From positions 5,028,480 through 5,092,479 of the forward strand of contig JAQJVL010000005.1 of NCBI GenBank assembly GCA_035578905.1: a stretch of 64,000 nt of DNA, read 5' to 3'. Positions within the stretch are counted from its first letter, which is position 1. Every line of letters starts with the position of its first letter. The notes under the pieces were generated by a model. The model did not search any database. It had not been told where the DNA came from and saw only the letters and a program-made list of their open reading frames with translations. Source of the DNA: Stictocephala bisonia (lineage: Eukaryota; Arthropoda; Insecta; Hemiptera; Membracidae). Positions 10,767-22,790 of this stretch are shown in pieces. The translations under genes were made by a program, and so were the position numbers.

Positions 10767-11885
10767 CTAATCGTCGTAAAGCTGGCAACCCTTGACCAAG
10801 TCAAGGAGCTTCTTCACTAGATTAGTAATTTCCAACTGTCCCAGAGGTGAGCCTTCAAAAAGTGCTCTTCTTCTGGCACCAAGGGCCTCACACTCCAGGA
10901 CAATGTGTTCTGCCGACTCTTCGTCCTCCCCACAGAGGCGACAGATGGGATCCTCCGTAAAGAGTCCCACCGTTCTTAGATGCCTCCGGAATTTGCCGTG
11001 GCCGGTGATGAGTCCCACCACCAGCTTAACGTGTGGTTTACTTAACCCAAGAAGTGACTTTGTCAACTTCTGGGAGGGATTCTTGACAAGAACCTTGCCG
11101 AGTCTTTGCCCTGGGAACCGCCGCCATCTTTCCAGATGTCTGGCGCTGACCCAGTTTTTAATTGCTGTTTTGGCAGCTGCAATCGAAACGCCGCAGGCCG
11201 GCTCAGGACCAATGAAGGGCTTGAGAGCACCCTCCCTAGCCAAGGCATCGGCCTGCTCGTTGCCTTCTAATCCCCTATGTCCTGGGATCCATTCCAGCAA
11301 GACCTGATTTCTTGAACCCAGGATGCTGAGAGACTCCACACATTCCCAGACTAGACCAGATGAGACCTTCCAGGAGTCAAGAGCCCCTAAGGCCACCTGA
11401 CTGTCAGAGAGGATGTGGATATATTTCCCGCAAACCCCTCTCTCGACCGCCTGGGCGGCACAATGAAGGATTGCGGTGACTTCAGCTTGGAAAACGGTGC
11501 CATACGCTCCCAGGCTCACGCTAGCGTTGGTCCTAGGGTCGCCAGTATAGACACCAAATCCAGCTCTGTTGCCCATTCTAGACCCGTCTGTGAACCATAC
11601 AATTCGGTCGTGAGAAGAAACCGGGCTACTAACACCGTCCCAGTACTCCCTCGACCTGAAATCCACAGTATAGGGTCTAGTGAAAAGGTACTTAGTCCCA
11701 ATGAAGTCAGACTTCATTGAGAGTACCTCATCGTTTACTAGATTGGCCACTGAGGAGTGACCTGTACAGGACCCCCTCCAGTGGCCAGTTAGCTGAAGCC
11801 TATAAGCCGCCGCCCGAGCCTCCCCAATAATGAAGAGATCAAGGGGCGGCAGGTTGAGAAGAGTTCTATTGCACCTCCAGTGCAA
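10767..11885 (-). pseudogene. LINE ORF2: RNase H and Cys-rich C-terminus
   Basis: This frame overlaps the end of the endonuclease-RT frame and was one protein with it. It begins usefully at LLNLPPLDLFIIGEA. RNase H motifs follow: FTDGSRMG (first Asp), FQAEVTAI (Glu), ILSDSQVAL (Asp), and WIPGHRGLEGNEQADALA (His and Asp), so all expected catalytic residues are present. Near residue 315 comes CRLCGEDEESAEHIVLEC, a CCHC-like zinc motif common at the end of these LINEs. The stop is at 10,767, followed by ~100 bp of 3' UTR and the tetranucleotide tail. Confidence 0.9.
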
Positions 11886-14428
11886 TAGAAGGGGTCGACC
11901 TAAAGGCCCCTGTCATGCACATGCAGGCAAGTCTTTGTAGGCTAGAAAGCCTACCCCGGACAGTTATCTGATTGACCTTAGGCCACCAGATCAAAGCCCC
12001 GTAAGTAATTTGTGGTCTGATGACCGCTGTGTAAAGCCAGTGGCAGACATGGGGTGACAGGCCCCATGTGGAGCCCACGCAGCGCCTAGTGGTCACGAAG
12101 GACCACTTAGCTCTGCGGATGACTTTATCAAGATGCAAGTTCCATGTCAGTTTCTGATCAAGGATTACTCCCAGATACTTAACCGACGATGAAACAGGCA
12201 GAGACACTCCACCAAGGGCCAGGCCTCTGAAGGAGCCCTGAACCCTTTTCCTGGTGAAGGGAACTATTACTGTCTTGGAAGGGTTTATTGCAAGCCCTTC
12301 TCTTACACACCAGGAGTTCACTGCTTCCAGACTGTCGTTCATGATGTCCGTAACAGTGCCCTGGTACTTGCCACGGACCAGTAGGACGAGATCGTCCGCA
12401 TAGCCCTGTATGAAAATGCCCTTATCCGTGAGGCTGACTAGGAGATCATCCACCACCAGGTCCCACAGGAGGGGTGAGAGGACTCCCCCCTGCGGGCATC
12501 CTCGGCTCGCAGAAATCTCCACCACCTCACTTAGAAGGGTTGATTGAATTCTTCTGCCCTGTAACATGTGGTCGACCCACCTACGAATGGTGGGCTCTAC
12601 ACCACGTTGTCCCAGCGCACGAATAATTGACTGATATGAGGTGTTGTTGAATGCCCCCTCAATATCCAAAAAGGCTCCTAGAGCAATTTCTTTGTTCTCC
12701 AGGGAATGTTCAAGGTGCCTGACCAAACAATGGAGGGCAGACTCACAAGACTTCCCCGGGAGATACGCATGTTGATTTCGATGTAAAGGGGAGTCTTTAA
12801 GCGCCCCTTCTCGAATGTGAAATTCTACGAGTCTCTCCATGGTCTTCACCAGAAACGAGGAAAGACTAATTGGCCTAAAGGATTTGGCGTTTGTGTAGTC
12901 GCCACGTCCCCGCTTAGGAATAAAAACTACTTTGCTAACTCTCCAGGACTGAGGAATATACCCGAAGGCAAGGCTCGCCCTGAAGATTTCGCAAAGTAGA
13001 AAGTGGAGGTTCGGTGGGCCCTTCTGCAACAGTGCGGGAAAGACACCATCGCCTCCTGGGGATTTAAATGGGCTGAACTTGTCGATTGCCCATTTAACTT
13101 TGGAAACGGTGACTATGCGTCTAGCTTGCCTCCAGTCCTCTCGAGTTGCCCTAAGTATAGGGCTAATCTCTCGAGGGCCAGAGACTTCCAGAGCATCGTC
13201 AACGAGATTCCCTGGGAAGTGACACTCCAGAAGGAGCTTGAGTGTTTCGCCAGGTAAAGTTGTCAATTCCCCTGAGCTGGTTCTAAGACTGCCCATGGGG
13301 TCGATAGGTTCGCTAGCCAAGATTTTCTGGATTCTGGCTGCCTCTTTGATGGAGTCAATGCCCCTACAAAAGGTTTGCCATGAAGCCTTCTTGGCATCAC
13401 GAATGGATGAATTGTAGTTGTTAAGAGCTAAACGATACTCTTCTCGACAATTGGCCACCTTAGAGCGATTAAAAAGCATTCTAACGCGCCTTTTCTTAGC
13501 TTCCAGGGATTTTGACCACCACCCGATTTTTGGTCTAGGCGGTGTGTTTGAAATTGGACAGTTGTCGTGGTAACTTTCGAGGATCGCATCCTGTAAACAG
13601 GATGCCGCCTGCTCTAGTTCCACGACAGACCTTATTCGTACTCTACCCCCCCCCCCCCCGGGACCCAATCCCGCAATGGCCGAAAGTTCCGCAGCATAGG
13701 ACTCCCAGTCCGTCCGCCTAGGATTTCGGTGAGGAGAGGAAAAGGCTGACATTTTAGCTTTGATATCAAAACGAATGTACAGATGATCAGAAAGAGAAGG
13801 TTCGTCAGAGACCCGCCAGTTGTCAATGAGGCCTAGAGTGACCGCATTGCAAAGGGTCAGGTCTATGACTTCGGCTCTAACCCTATTCCTAAACGTGGGT
13901 TCATTGCCCCGATTTAGTATGAATAGATCATTAGAAACAATGAAGTTTAATAGGTACTCACCCCTCCTGTTGGAGTCGGTTGATCCCCATGCTTCATGAT
14001 GGGCATTGGCGTCGCAGCTGACCAGAAGGTGCCGCCCCCCAATGGATTGTTTCTCTACCAGGGCTTCTAGTTCCCTGCAAGGGGGTGGATCCTGAGCATC
14101 ATAGGGAAGGTACACAGAGCTGACGGTGAACTCCCCATGCCCTTCCTCAGTGCTCAGTGTCATTCTCACTGTCGTGATGTCCCTGGAACAGAACTCAAAC
14201 AGGGGAAATACTTCCATACCATTGCGAACCAAGATACATGTCCTAGCATTATTGGTGGAACAAGAGGAAATTATCTTACCTTTTGCATCGGCCAGTCCTG
14301 CGATTCTGCCCTTGTGTAACCAAGGTTCTTGAATCAGGGCCAGGTCGATGTTGTGTGCAGTCATGGACTGACAGGGCTGCCGAGGCAGCCTTACTGTGGT
14401 GCAGATTGGCTTGAATCACCCTTGGCAT
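11866..14428 (-). pseudogene. LINE ORF2: endonuclease and reverse transcriptase
   Basis: The ORF2 start is probably the ATG at 14,428, reading MPRVIQANLHHSKAASAAL. One frame change near 14,366 leads into the 832-codon frame that ends at 11,866. Residues 1-215 of that frame form an apurinic-type endonuclease (IDLALIQEPW, VSCDANAHHEAWGS, EVIDLTL, SDHLYI). RT motifs follow: FRPISLSSFLVKTMERLVE, GAFLDIEGAFNNT, CPQGGVLSPLLWDLVVDDLL and QGYADDLVLLVRG with intact YADD. It would nick target DNA and copy the element's RNA into it. A G-run near 13,650 makes a poly-Gly stretch. The frame is cut at the C-terminal end by a 10-bp insertion at about 11,867-11,876. Confidence 0.9.
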
Positions 14429-14957
14429 TGTCCCTAGCCAGCCAAGTTGGAGTCAGAATCGGAGAGAGACATGTCCCCCCCCGACGTTGATTTGGCCCGA
14501 GCAATGGAAAACAAGGGCTGGCCAGTGTGGCTGCCCTCTGCTCCCATGCTCGGTTCATTGCCTTAGGACTCAATGCGGTCCTTAGGTGAAGGTTTTGATG
14601 TTTTTGTACTATCTGGGTCCATAGGATTCCCACGATTAGCTAGGGAAATAAATGGTCTAGCCCCGACAGAGCCCCGCATGCCAGGGTAAGCCTATTTGAA
14701 ACTGGATTTTGGCAGGTGTCCAGAGTCCACATGGTATAGACTGGTCTACCACCAGTCATTCAGCCCTCGGCCCACACTGTTCCACCTTGGCTTGGTTGGA
14801 AGGTTAGGTAGGATAAGGAATTAATGGGATAGGAGTGCTCTCAGCATCGGGATCACACTGAGAGCTGTGGGAAGGTACCCTCCTCCTCCTCATCGGTTAT
14901 GGGAATGATGAGACGCCGGGCTTGGGACCGGTACAAGCGGAGTTGTTGGTCTATTTA

Positions 14958-16788
14958 CTTGCTGTCCCACAATTCTTGGAATACGAACTTCTATGCCCAT
15001 AGACTCCATGTCTTTTCAGCAGTGTTGAAAATCAGAGAAAAGAATTGATCAGGATTTTGCCTTTTATTCTGAAGTACTTTTATTGTGTGCATTACTTTGT
15101 CTCTTGCTGAACACAAGTCTATGGTTTCTGACTGAAGATATTTACTAAGAACACAGGTTGCATCCGTTATATCACTAAGACAATGCATAGTTATTATAAA
15201 CTCACAAGTGGAGATAGAGCACAATAAGCAATTTGCTTTGCTTGCTGTTGAGCTATCATTCCACTTTGAGACAATTTTAAGTGCTTCGGCTATTTTTGTT
15301 AGGTCTTCTGTAAACTCAAAAATTGATTCATGCCGTTCTACCCAACGGGTCTCACAATATCCTCTCATTTGATGTCCCAGTACTTTTTTCAAAATAGAGT
15401 TCAGTTTGGCCGAGGAGGTGAAAAATCTAGAAATCTCTTTTACAGTGCCTACTGCATTTCTCACGCTTTGGACTTTATTGCACTTTGAAATAGCCAAATT
15501 CAATGCATGATTACTGCAGCCACATAAGGTGCTGTATATGGCAATTTTTTTTATTTCTGTCACTGCTCCTCGCATGTCAGACATATTGACAGTGCATCCA
15601 TCACAACCGATCCCTACACAGTTGTTCATGTTCAAACCAAGCTGTTGCATGAATTTCAGCACAGACTGTCCTAAAACCTCCCCCGTGATAACAGGTTCAA
15701 CTTCTTGATCAGAATAGTTCGTACCGTGGAGATCAACAAAACCTACAAAGTCTTCTCTTATAGCATTGTTATACAGGTAACGTAAGCTAAGGCTTAGCTG
15801 AGAAGTATGAGACGCATCTGTGGATTCGTCAAATATTATGCTATAATATTTAGCTTCTGATACTCGTTGAGTTATCACTTGCAAAATTTCATCAGAACAA
15901 CATTTTATAAGGAAGTTAGCTGTTGTCTTGCTGATGTAAGTAGCGTTTGCTCCTGCAGACTTCAAATGATCTTCAAGCTGAACATCCCCGCTATCTATTC
16001 TAAATCGCAAAAGTGCCCTGAAATTGCCGTCATTTTGTACTGGATCATCTCCAACTTCAATCAAACTGCCATCATCTCTATGTCCTCTAAGGGGTATGTT
16101 CTGCCTACCATGCAACAAAATAGTTTTAATTATTGGCACAAGCCTTGCACGATTCTGTATGGTTTGGGCCTTCCTATTTTTATTTAACAAATTAAGAATT
16201 TTTCCCTCAGGGTTTTCAAAAACAGATATAAAATGTTTGGCGTCAATTTCAGCATCTTTGTGATATTGTGTCGCTGCGTGACTTTCTAAATCTCCGTCCT
16301 TGCCTGAGAGTTTAGCATATTTCTGTAGAGGTTCGGTAACTAATTTCTTTGAAGAAACTGTATGCTGTCCTCCAACTAACTTTTGATGGCATAGTACTGC
16401 ACAAAATTTACAAAATAGCCCTTGCTTAGCTTCTGAAAAAATTAACCATGGATACTTTTCAAAATGGCCAATATTAGCTTTTCTTTGTTCTTCCCGTCCT
16501 CGTTTTACATGAGAGGATGTAGGAAACTTAAAGTCCTTTTTAGGCTTCCAATGATTAGTAAAAATACTATACTTAGTATGGTTACTCATCTTAGACATGT
16601 TGTTAATGTGAGACCCGATGTCGAAAGAGCACATGTTTTCGGAGATACTAACTTGTGAGTTGGAGGATGATGGCGCCGATTGTGTTTGGCAGCGGCACGT
16701 CTGTAACCTCATGCTGGGTGGAAACCTCAACATTTGAAGAAGGAACTTCACTGTCTAACTTTGGTCTTTTAACAAGATAACGATCCAT
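14958..16788 (-). pseudogene. hAT transposase, N-terminal and central part (TTF zinc finger, DUF4371)
   Basis: The likely start is the ATG at 16,788 (MDRYLVKRPKLDS). A frame change near 16,675 joins it to the long frame ending at 14,991. That frame carries a TTF-type zinc-finger region (KPKKDFKFP, then GLFCKFC) about 85-135 residues in, followed by the DUF4371 region with FDESTDASHTSQLSLSLRY and GIGCDGCTVNMS, and later GYCETRWVERHES. The Asp in FDEST and the Asp in GCDG fit catalytic positions of hAT-type RNase H-like folds. A second frame change near 15,015 is needed to continue as MGIEVRIPRIVGQQ, which reaches the LINE insertion point at 14,957. Related proteins act as cut-and-paste transposases. 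Two frame breaks plus the insertion mark it as inactive. Confidence 0.85.
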
Positions 16789-17535
16789 ATTGCACAAAAA
16801 TCTGTTAACACTCAAAAAGATATCAAACACAAGCGATAGGGTACTTCACGATGGTCACGAACGTACGCACTGAATCAACTGAGTGGCCGTAGTAGGCGGT
16901 GTGGTGTAGGCCTATCGTTGGGGCGGGCGGACTAGGATGACTCATGCACGCGCAACCCCCCCCCCCCCACCACTTCCGGTAATCACACACACTGTTACCA
17001 CCTCCCCTCTACTCATACACGAATTAAAGCTACAATCTTAAGTACAAAATATATGTTTGAAACACCGACAGTACCAATTACGAGTAGTGTGGCCGATGAA
17101 AGCACCCTTTACTAACGAACAATATATTATTACTTTAAGCTTAAATCTTTTATAAACAAACAAAAATTAGAATTTGTGACCACCGAGGGGGGGCGCGCGC
17201 CCCTCGTGCCCCCCCCTCTGGATCCGCCCTTGGTCAGCAGCTCATATCTGCGGATACAAATAGGAATTGAAGCTGAATCAAAGTTTTACATGATAGATAC
17301 TGTTTGCAAATTAAATTAAGCACTCTAATTATTTATGGAGTTGTAGAACTAGCACATATTGTAAATATATTTACTATAATATATATATATATATATACAA
17401 ACTATGTATGTTTGTATTTATTGCTAACAAGTTAAGTGCTTTTTATATAAATTTAATTATAGTGATTTAAGATTTAAAATAGTATTTTGTAGCAAAACAG
17501 CTAAATACACAAAGGTTTTCAATGATATTTTTCAG

Positions 17536-17681
17536 GCAATCCAAAAAAATACAACTGAACTGAGGTTGTCATAAATATAGAAAGTAGAAAAATGGAAAAT
17601 TCTTCTCAAAGCCAGTACACCAACGTACAAAATAAACAATCACCACTCGAACCAGAGTCTCTACCAGATGGAAAAAGGCAT
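17536..17681 (+). CDS. Small single-pass membrane protein, exon with start codon
   Basis: TTTTTCAG at 17,528-17,535 is a good splice acceptor, so an upstream 5' UTR exon is likely. The ATG is at 17,592, giving 30 codons (MENSSQSQYTNVQ...) that end in phase 0 at the donor GTAAGT (17,682). The exon encodes a polar, Ser/Gln/Pro-rich N-terminus. It joins in phase to the exon at 23,032-23,205 for an 87-residue protein. I do not recognise the family. Support comes from matching splice signals and phases, a membrane segment placed exactly after the junction, and a poly(A) signal downstream. Additional exons in the 5.35-kb intron cannot be excluded. Confidence 0.6.
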
Positions 17682-20078
17682 GTAAGTGTAATTGAAATAT
17701 TTTAGTTATGTTACATAAAATCAAAAACATTAAAATATCTCTTATCTCTCTTCACATCCGTTGCTCTTTTGATATCTCCATTTCGCACATGAATTAGGAC
17801 TAGTCTCTCTACTACTCCCCAGTACATCCAGACTTGATAGCAAAAATGTCACACTTACATTTTTCTACTCTGGACAGTTGACTTACATTCTTTTCTACAG
17901 TTTTCTTGTAGTTCCTCAATTCCACTAAACTGAGTTCTAAAGCCCATGTAAATGTTCGTTACTTCTATATTCAGTATTCAACTCCCTCCCTTACCATTGC
18001 CGCTCTTGTTCATTATCCTCCCCCAATATTTAGTTTTTAACACAGCATAATTAGTTTTTTTCCAATATTTAAGTCGTCCAACATCGCATTTTCAACTACT
18101 TATTCAAACTTTAAAATTTATTTCTAATCATCATTAAACCTGCTCATTGTTTTAACTCTCTAACCATGTATTACTTAAATCATTTTGATCCTTCACAACC
18201 ACAAGTTGCCCCCATGCAAAATACAACGTGAACATATTTTCATTTCCAGCTTTTATTCCAATGCATTTAAATTTAACATAGATTAACATTAAAACTATAT
18301 GAAACCAACACCTTGATCAAGAAATGCTTTTAACACCAGCTTTCTCTATAACTCTTGCTCCAAGGAAGTGTTAGTGCACAAAACATTATAAAAATGTATC
18401 TCAGATATGTAAGTTTTATTATTATTGCCAGGATGATCAACCACTAACAAATGCATCAATAATTACATGGAAGAATTTAGGTTAGAAAATGAGAGCACAG
18501 TGAGCAACAGATCAGGAAAGATGAGATTCATTATTTAGCTTATCAGGTTAATCAAATCATTTATAATACACGTAAATGATTATAAATCATTTATAATACA
18601 AATCAACCTGTTAGGCTCAGCTGCACTTTTTTTCAATCATGAATGCAAGTGGCAAGTGCCATGGTCTTTTGGATCAAGTGTTGTTGAGCTTGTCATGTAT
18701 TCACTCTTGTTGTGACTATCTAGTGTGTAGTTAATTTAATTATTTACTGTATTACAGTGTTGTAATGTTTTTATTAGCTTGCTGACTTTACTGTACTATA
18801 CATATATTAATTGTGCACTATTACTGTGGTGTATGTCAAACTCCAAAGACAAAATAGTATTGATAACTTTCAACAAACATAAAATACGAGTGATTTTTTT
18901 AAAGTTATGCTGTATCGCAATACATTACGTAGTTTTAAAATAAAATTACATTAATACTTAAACACTTTTTTGGATACATTAATTCTTTACCATTACTCAA
19001 GTAATGTAACATCTGATTATCAGAAATTTCCATTATCGGAACCGAGTCCAGCCCCAATTGTTTAGGATAATCGGGGTTCTACTGTATAAATTAAGTACAG
19101 TAAAAATACCACAGTGCGTGTGTAGGTGGGTCAATACCACTGAATTTGATTGGGCGTACTAATAACCTACAGAAGCAAAGTACAGACATATGAAGTGGGG
19201 GAGGAGGGTGGAGAATGAAAGACAATACAAGTACACTCTCGTTCATAAAAGTGACATTTTTACTTTCTTAATTAAGTCTATTTAGGGATGAAATTAATTA
19301 TATTCCCAAATCAAATGCATCGATGTATAAACATACATTAGACCCTCGGCTGTCTCAACTTAGGTTGGCTTCTGGTATAGAAAGAAATAGCGTAGAACTG
19401 AGGTTCTTAAATCTTCAGTGCATAGAATTGTTTACAGAAATAAAATAAAATGTTAAAAAGCACTTAGTCCATAATCTACCTGAAAATAATCTGAACAGAA
19501 GGGTGAAATTATGTCCCGCATCATTATTTCTCCACAAATTCAGTTCTATTGCAGCGGTGTCACCCATAATTGTGACTCTTACTACACCTACCATTCATAA
19601 ACAAAATGTTCTTCAATTCAAAAGGAACTAATGTATGGGCTGATGTCAGTATTTCATAGCATCAGACAGTATTTCATGACATTTCAGACAGTAATATGAC
19701 TGTTAGATATAGACAAGTTTTGAGTACACATGTATTGTGACAGATTTAAGTTTGTGAAATAGGACAAATAATTGTTAAACAGGATTGTGCTTCATCTCAT
19801 ATTTAAAATTAAGGTTAAGTGGTAGAGAGGACTTAACTTTGCCATGTAATAAAGCAGTTTTCATTCAAATTCAGTCAAGAGCGCTGAATCTGCTGAGGAA
19901 GTATTTTTTTTTTTTTTATGATTGGCCCTCCTGATCTCTTGACTTAACTGTATGTAACCTTTTCTTATTGTGATGCTTAACTGGAACAAGTTAACATCCA
20001 TAATTTAGCAATGGTACTGACTTGAAATACGTTATTGAAAAAGAACTCCTTCAGATAGCTCTGGAGTTATTTTCAAAA
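17682..20078 (+). other. Intron of the small gene, first part
   Basis: AT-rich, no open frame with motifs. It includes a solitary pogo/Tigger-like terminus (about 19,005-19,084) and a single copy (19,113-19,145) of the GTAGGTGGGTCAATACCACT-type minisatellite unit found also at 43.0 and 59.9 kb. Confidence 0.45.
19005..19084. mobile_element. Solitary pogo/Tigger-like terminal repeat
   Basis: The segment ends GGATAATCGGGGTTCTACTG at 19,084 followed by TA. The complement, CAGTAGAACCCCGATTATCC, is the classic start of pogo/Tigger-type elements and matches the ends of the Tigger remnant at 34,032-34,987. No partner terminus was seen nearby, so this is a fragment. Confidence 0.6.
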
Positions 20079-20413
20079 GTGTATAAGTCATGTGTTGGTT
20101 CTTGTAATAAGCCAACACTTGTATCGCTGTGGAAGTGTATAAGTCATGTGTTGGTTCTTGTAATAAGCCAACACTTGTATCGCTGTGGAAGTGTACAAGT
20201 CATGTTTTGGTTCTTGTAATAAGCCAACACTTGTATCGCTGTGGAAGTGTACAAGTCATGTGTTGGTTCTTGTATAAGCCAACACTTGTATCGCTGTGGA
20301 AGTGTACAAGTCATGTGTTGGTTCTTGTAATAAGCCAACACTTGTATTGCTGTGGAAGTGTACAAGTCATGTGTTGGTTCTTGTAATAAGCCAACACTTG
20401 TATCGCTGTGGAA
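20079..20413. repeat. 56-bp tandem repeat, six copies
   Basis: Units start at 20,079, 20,135, 20,191, 20,247, 20,302 (preceding copy one base short) and 20,358, ending at 20,413. They are nearly identical. Each contains an internal inverted pair, GTGTTGGTT and AAGCCAACAC, with an 8-base loop. Long open frames on both strands are by-products of the periodicity and are not genes. Confidence 0.95.
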
Positions 20414-21009
20414 GTGTTCCAAATTGAATAACAGCGTTTTGTAATCAAACTTTCATTGCTAGTTAGTTTCTAAGTAAGTAATTAATTATAATTAATTTAT
20501 ATATTTTAATTAGTTTGAAGTCCACATTAGATGAAATGTATGATAGTTTTGTTTTATTTTCAAAAATAAAAAACTTTTTTATTTCAATTTTCTCTTTTGC
20601 ATCAATCATCAAACAATTTTGTCTTCAATCATCTGAAAGTTGTAATTATCATAGAATATTTTGGTAATTTCATCAAAAAGAGTGAAAATGTACAGAATGA
20701 TTGATGGATAAACAAGCAAGTAATAAAAAATAAAATGCATGTAAACCAGCGTCATTTTTGAAAGGGTAGACCTTTTGAGGTCTGATTTTAGGCAATATGT
20801 TCTCCTAATAGAGACCTTTAATTTGATGTACTACTCGACCTTTAAATGAGAGATTTAAGATTTTCTCCAAACTCCGTGTGGTCACTTACCTGATTTGATA
20901 GAAACTGATGGTTACTTCAAAAAGTAGATTTTTGTGTAGAAATGATGCACTGAGTGTTATTGCTTTATCTACAATCGTTTAGAATATACTATGAAAGTGC
21001 AGAACTTTC

Positions 21010-22140
21010 AATCAATCGAAAAAACTTTATTCATATCAGTACAAATTGTTCATTATTTAAATGAAGCCACAGTTATATCTGATAACAACTTCATTAAAAT
21101 AAAAACCCTTAACTAAAATATTCACTTATGTTGTACAGAGGCTTATTGACTATGTACTTGTGCCGTAGTGTTTCAATATTGGTCTCCTGTCACAGAGCTA
21201 AATCCAGGTTTCGTAACCATTCAACCATGATGCTTCTACGATTGAATGAAGACCAGCTAATCCCCCCTGAAAAAAATGTATTAAGCAGTCATTAACTATA
21301 TGATCCATAGATTGAACTTTTACTCCGCAATCACATGACTGATCATTTGTCATTCCCCACTTTTATTTCCAGCAGTTGCATCTACTCACACCCGTGCGAA
21401 AGTGACTCAACTGTCCATTCCTTACGAGGAAGGTTCACTCCACTGATGACGGCCGTAAGGTCTGATACCAAGAAATTGTTTCGTCCGTGAAACATATCCC
21501 AAGTTAACGCCCTGTTGGTTTATGGCAAAAACTTGTTTAATAATAATTGGGAAGGAAGTCAAAGTGGTGGTTTTTTTATATTTAAGTCGCTCTCTCTGCA
21601 CATTGTGAGATATCTTCCGAAATGGGGAGATTTGGAGTAGACAGGATCATTTTAAACACTCTAAGAAGTGCCTCTGTTTTTTATATCCGGAGGAGCTATG
21701 TTGCACAGCAATGGAAGCCAATTACCAGTGGATGCCACTGGTAGAGGGTTGCAATGAGAGAGCCGCTGATATCCCTTATCACCCTGTTTAGTTGTATATC
21801 AACCTCTCGTACATGTGTACTATTAAGCCACACAAGAACATAATATTCAGCAGTGGAGTAAACCAGGGACAAAGCAGTAGTACGCAAGACTTATATGTTG
21901 GCTTCCCACAATGATCCAGCAAGTTGCTGGCACAATGTTAATTCTGGTTCTCACTTTAGCTGCCGTTTTCTCTAGGTGACTTTTAAAAACAGAGAGATCG
22001 AACTGACTCCCAAGTACTATGGATGCTCATTGTGTTTCAGCCTAACACCTTAGAAAAAGATGTTCAACTTTTGATTAGCGATTCTATTACTCAGGTGAAA
22101 GCAGTTTTCTTCTGTCTATGTTGGACTGGGCTTAAGCTTC
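21010..22140 (-). mobile_element. Decayed LINE remnant, same family as 6,890-8,285
   Basis: The minus strand reads, with many breaks, the C-terminal half of the DLTAAYDTVW-type LINE: a tyrosine/leucine strand after the RT (LGVSS), then TTALSLVYSTAEYYVLVWLN, VDIQLNRVIRDISGSL, a degraded equivalent of the PLPWLPV block, and CDCG-type cysteines near 21,330. Its 3' end is near 21,010 with AATAAAG and a short GATT tail. It lies inside the intron of the small membrane-protein gene, in antisense. Confidence 0.7.
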
Positions 22141-22173
22141 CAGGTTCTAAAATAATTATTGAGGGTGGCTAAA

Positions 22174-22697
22174 TCAAGTGTGTTTTTTCTGTTTTTGATA
22201 TACCTTCATGTTGGTTTTTTTTAACTTTAAGAAGTGTACAATAGTCTTAATTTCATTTGGTAAATAGTTAAAAAATGTAATACCACAATATGAAGGTTTA
22301 AAATACTGTAATATGAGCTTGTGATTAAAAAATAGAAAATAATCTCCATGGCGGGTATTATAATTATGATGATTACCTAATTTTAGAAATGCTGAAGCAT
22401 TTTTATTTATGTGCAGAATTGTTTCAAAAATATATAAACTGTTTACGGTTATAATACCCATTTCTTTGAAATTATTTCTAACAGAATCATTCCAATTTAA
22501 TCTGTAGATTACTCTTATTAATTCTTTTGGTAGCAATAAAATATCATAAAGGTTTTTAGCAGCAGTTGCCCCATAAATTATCAACACAAAGGATAAATGA
22601 CAATGTATAAAAGAGTAATGTATTAATTTAAATGTTTTTTCATTATAAAAGTTTAACATTCTCCTCAAAGTAAAGATGCATGACATCTTTTTCAAGC
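22174..22697 (-). mobile_element. CR1-like LINE C-terminal fragment
   Basis: A continuous minus-strand frame of ~173 codons matches the region after the RT of CR1-like LINEs: IHYSFIHCHLSFVLIIYGAT, RVIYRLNWNDSVRNNFKEM, LYIFETILHI, HHNYNTRHGD and FFNYLPNEIK. It begins abruptly near 22,697 (5' truncation) and has kept its frame despite the truncation, so it is moderately young. It is not a host gene. Confidence 0.8.
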
Positions 22698-22790
22698 ATA
22701 TTTATCATGGGTGTCCTAAGAAAGGGGTTTGTCACCCATGGGGGACTTTGTGTATAACCTGGATTTTATGTTTTGACAAATAGTATACGA

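Larger units (their letters stand above)
10667..14945 (-). mobile_element. RNase H-bearing non-LTR retrotransposon nested in the hAT element
   Basis: It is flanked by a 12-bp direct repeat TTGGTCTATTTA (10,655-10,666 and 14,946-14,957). The 3' end on the minus strand ends in a (TAAC/AACT)n tail, visible as TTAG repeats at 10,664-10,693. Domain order on the minus strand is endonuclease, reverse transcriptase, RNase H, Cys-rich C-terminus, as in the I/R1/LOA group of LINEs. The ~500 bp upstream of ORF2 contains no clear ORF1, so the 5' end is probably truncated. It is much GC-richer than its surroundings and better preserved than the hAT host, so it looks young. Confidence 0.9.
9649..17232 (-). 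mobile_element. hAT DNA transposon with 8-bp target duplication, carrying a nested LINE
   Basis: Ends: CAAGGGCGGATCCAG starts at 9649 and its complement ends at 17,232, matching hAT-type short terminal inverted repeats. The 8-bp target duplication GTCAGCAG is perfect (9641-9648 and 17,233-17,240). Inside, on the minus strand, lies a transposase of the DUF4371/TTF-zinc-finger group (ZMYM1-like hAT), ending in the hAT dimerisation region near the left end. A 4.28-kb LINE (10,667-14,945) interrupts the coding sequence. Without it the element would be about 3.3 kb, ordinary for a hAT element. Frameshifts in the transposase and the LINE insertion make this copy non-autonomous. Confidence 0.92.

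Noticed and set aside
10792..14332. Plus-strand frames across the nested LINE
   Set aside because: They are antisense shadows of the GC-rich LINE ORF2 on the minus strand and carry no motifs.
20022..20422. Open frames of 65-92 codons on both strands with repeated Cys/His/Trp patterns
   Set aside because: They arise from the 56-bp tandem repeat, whose unit happens to stay open; both strands are equally open.
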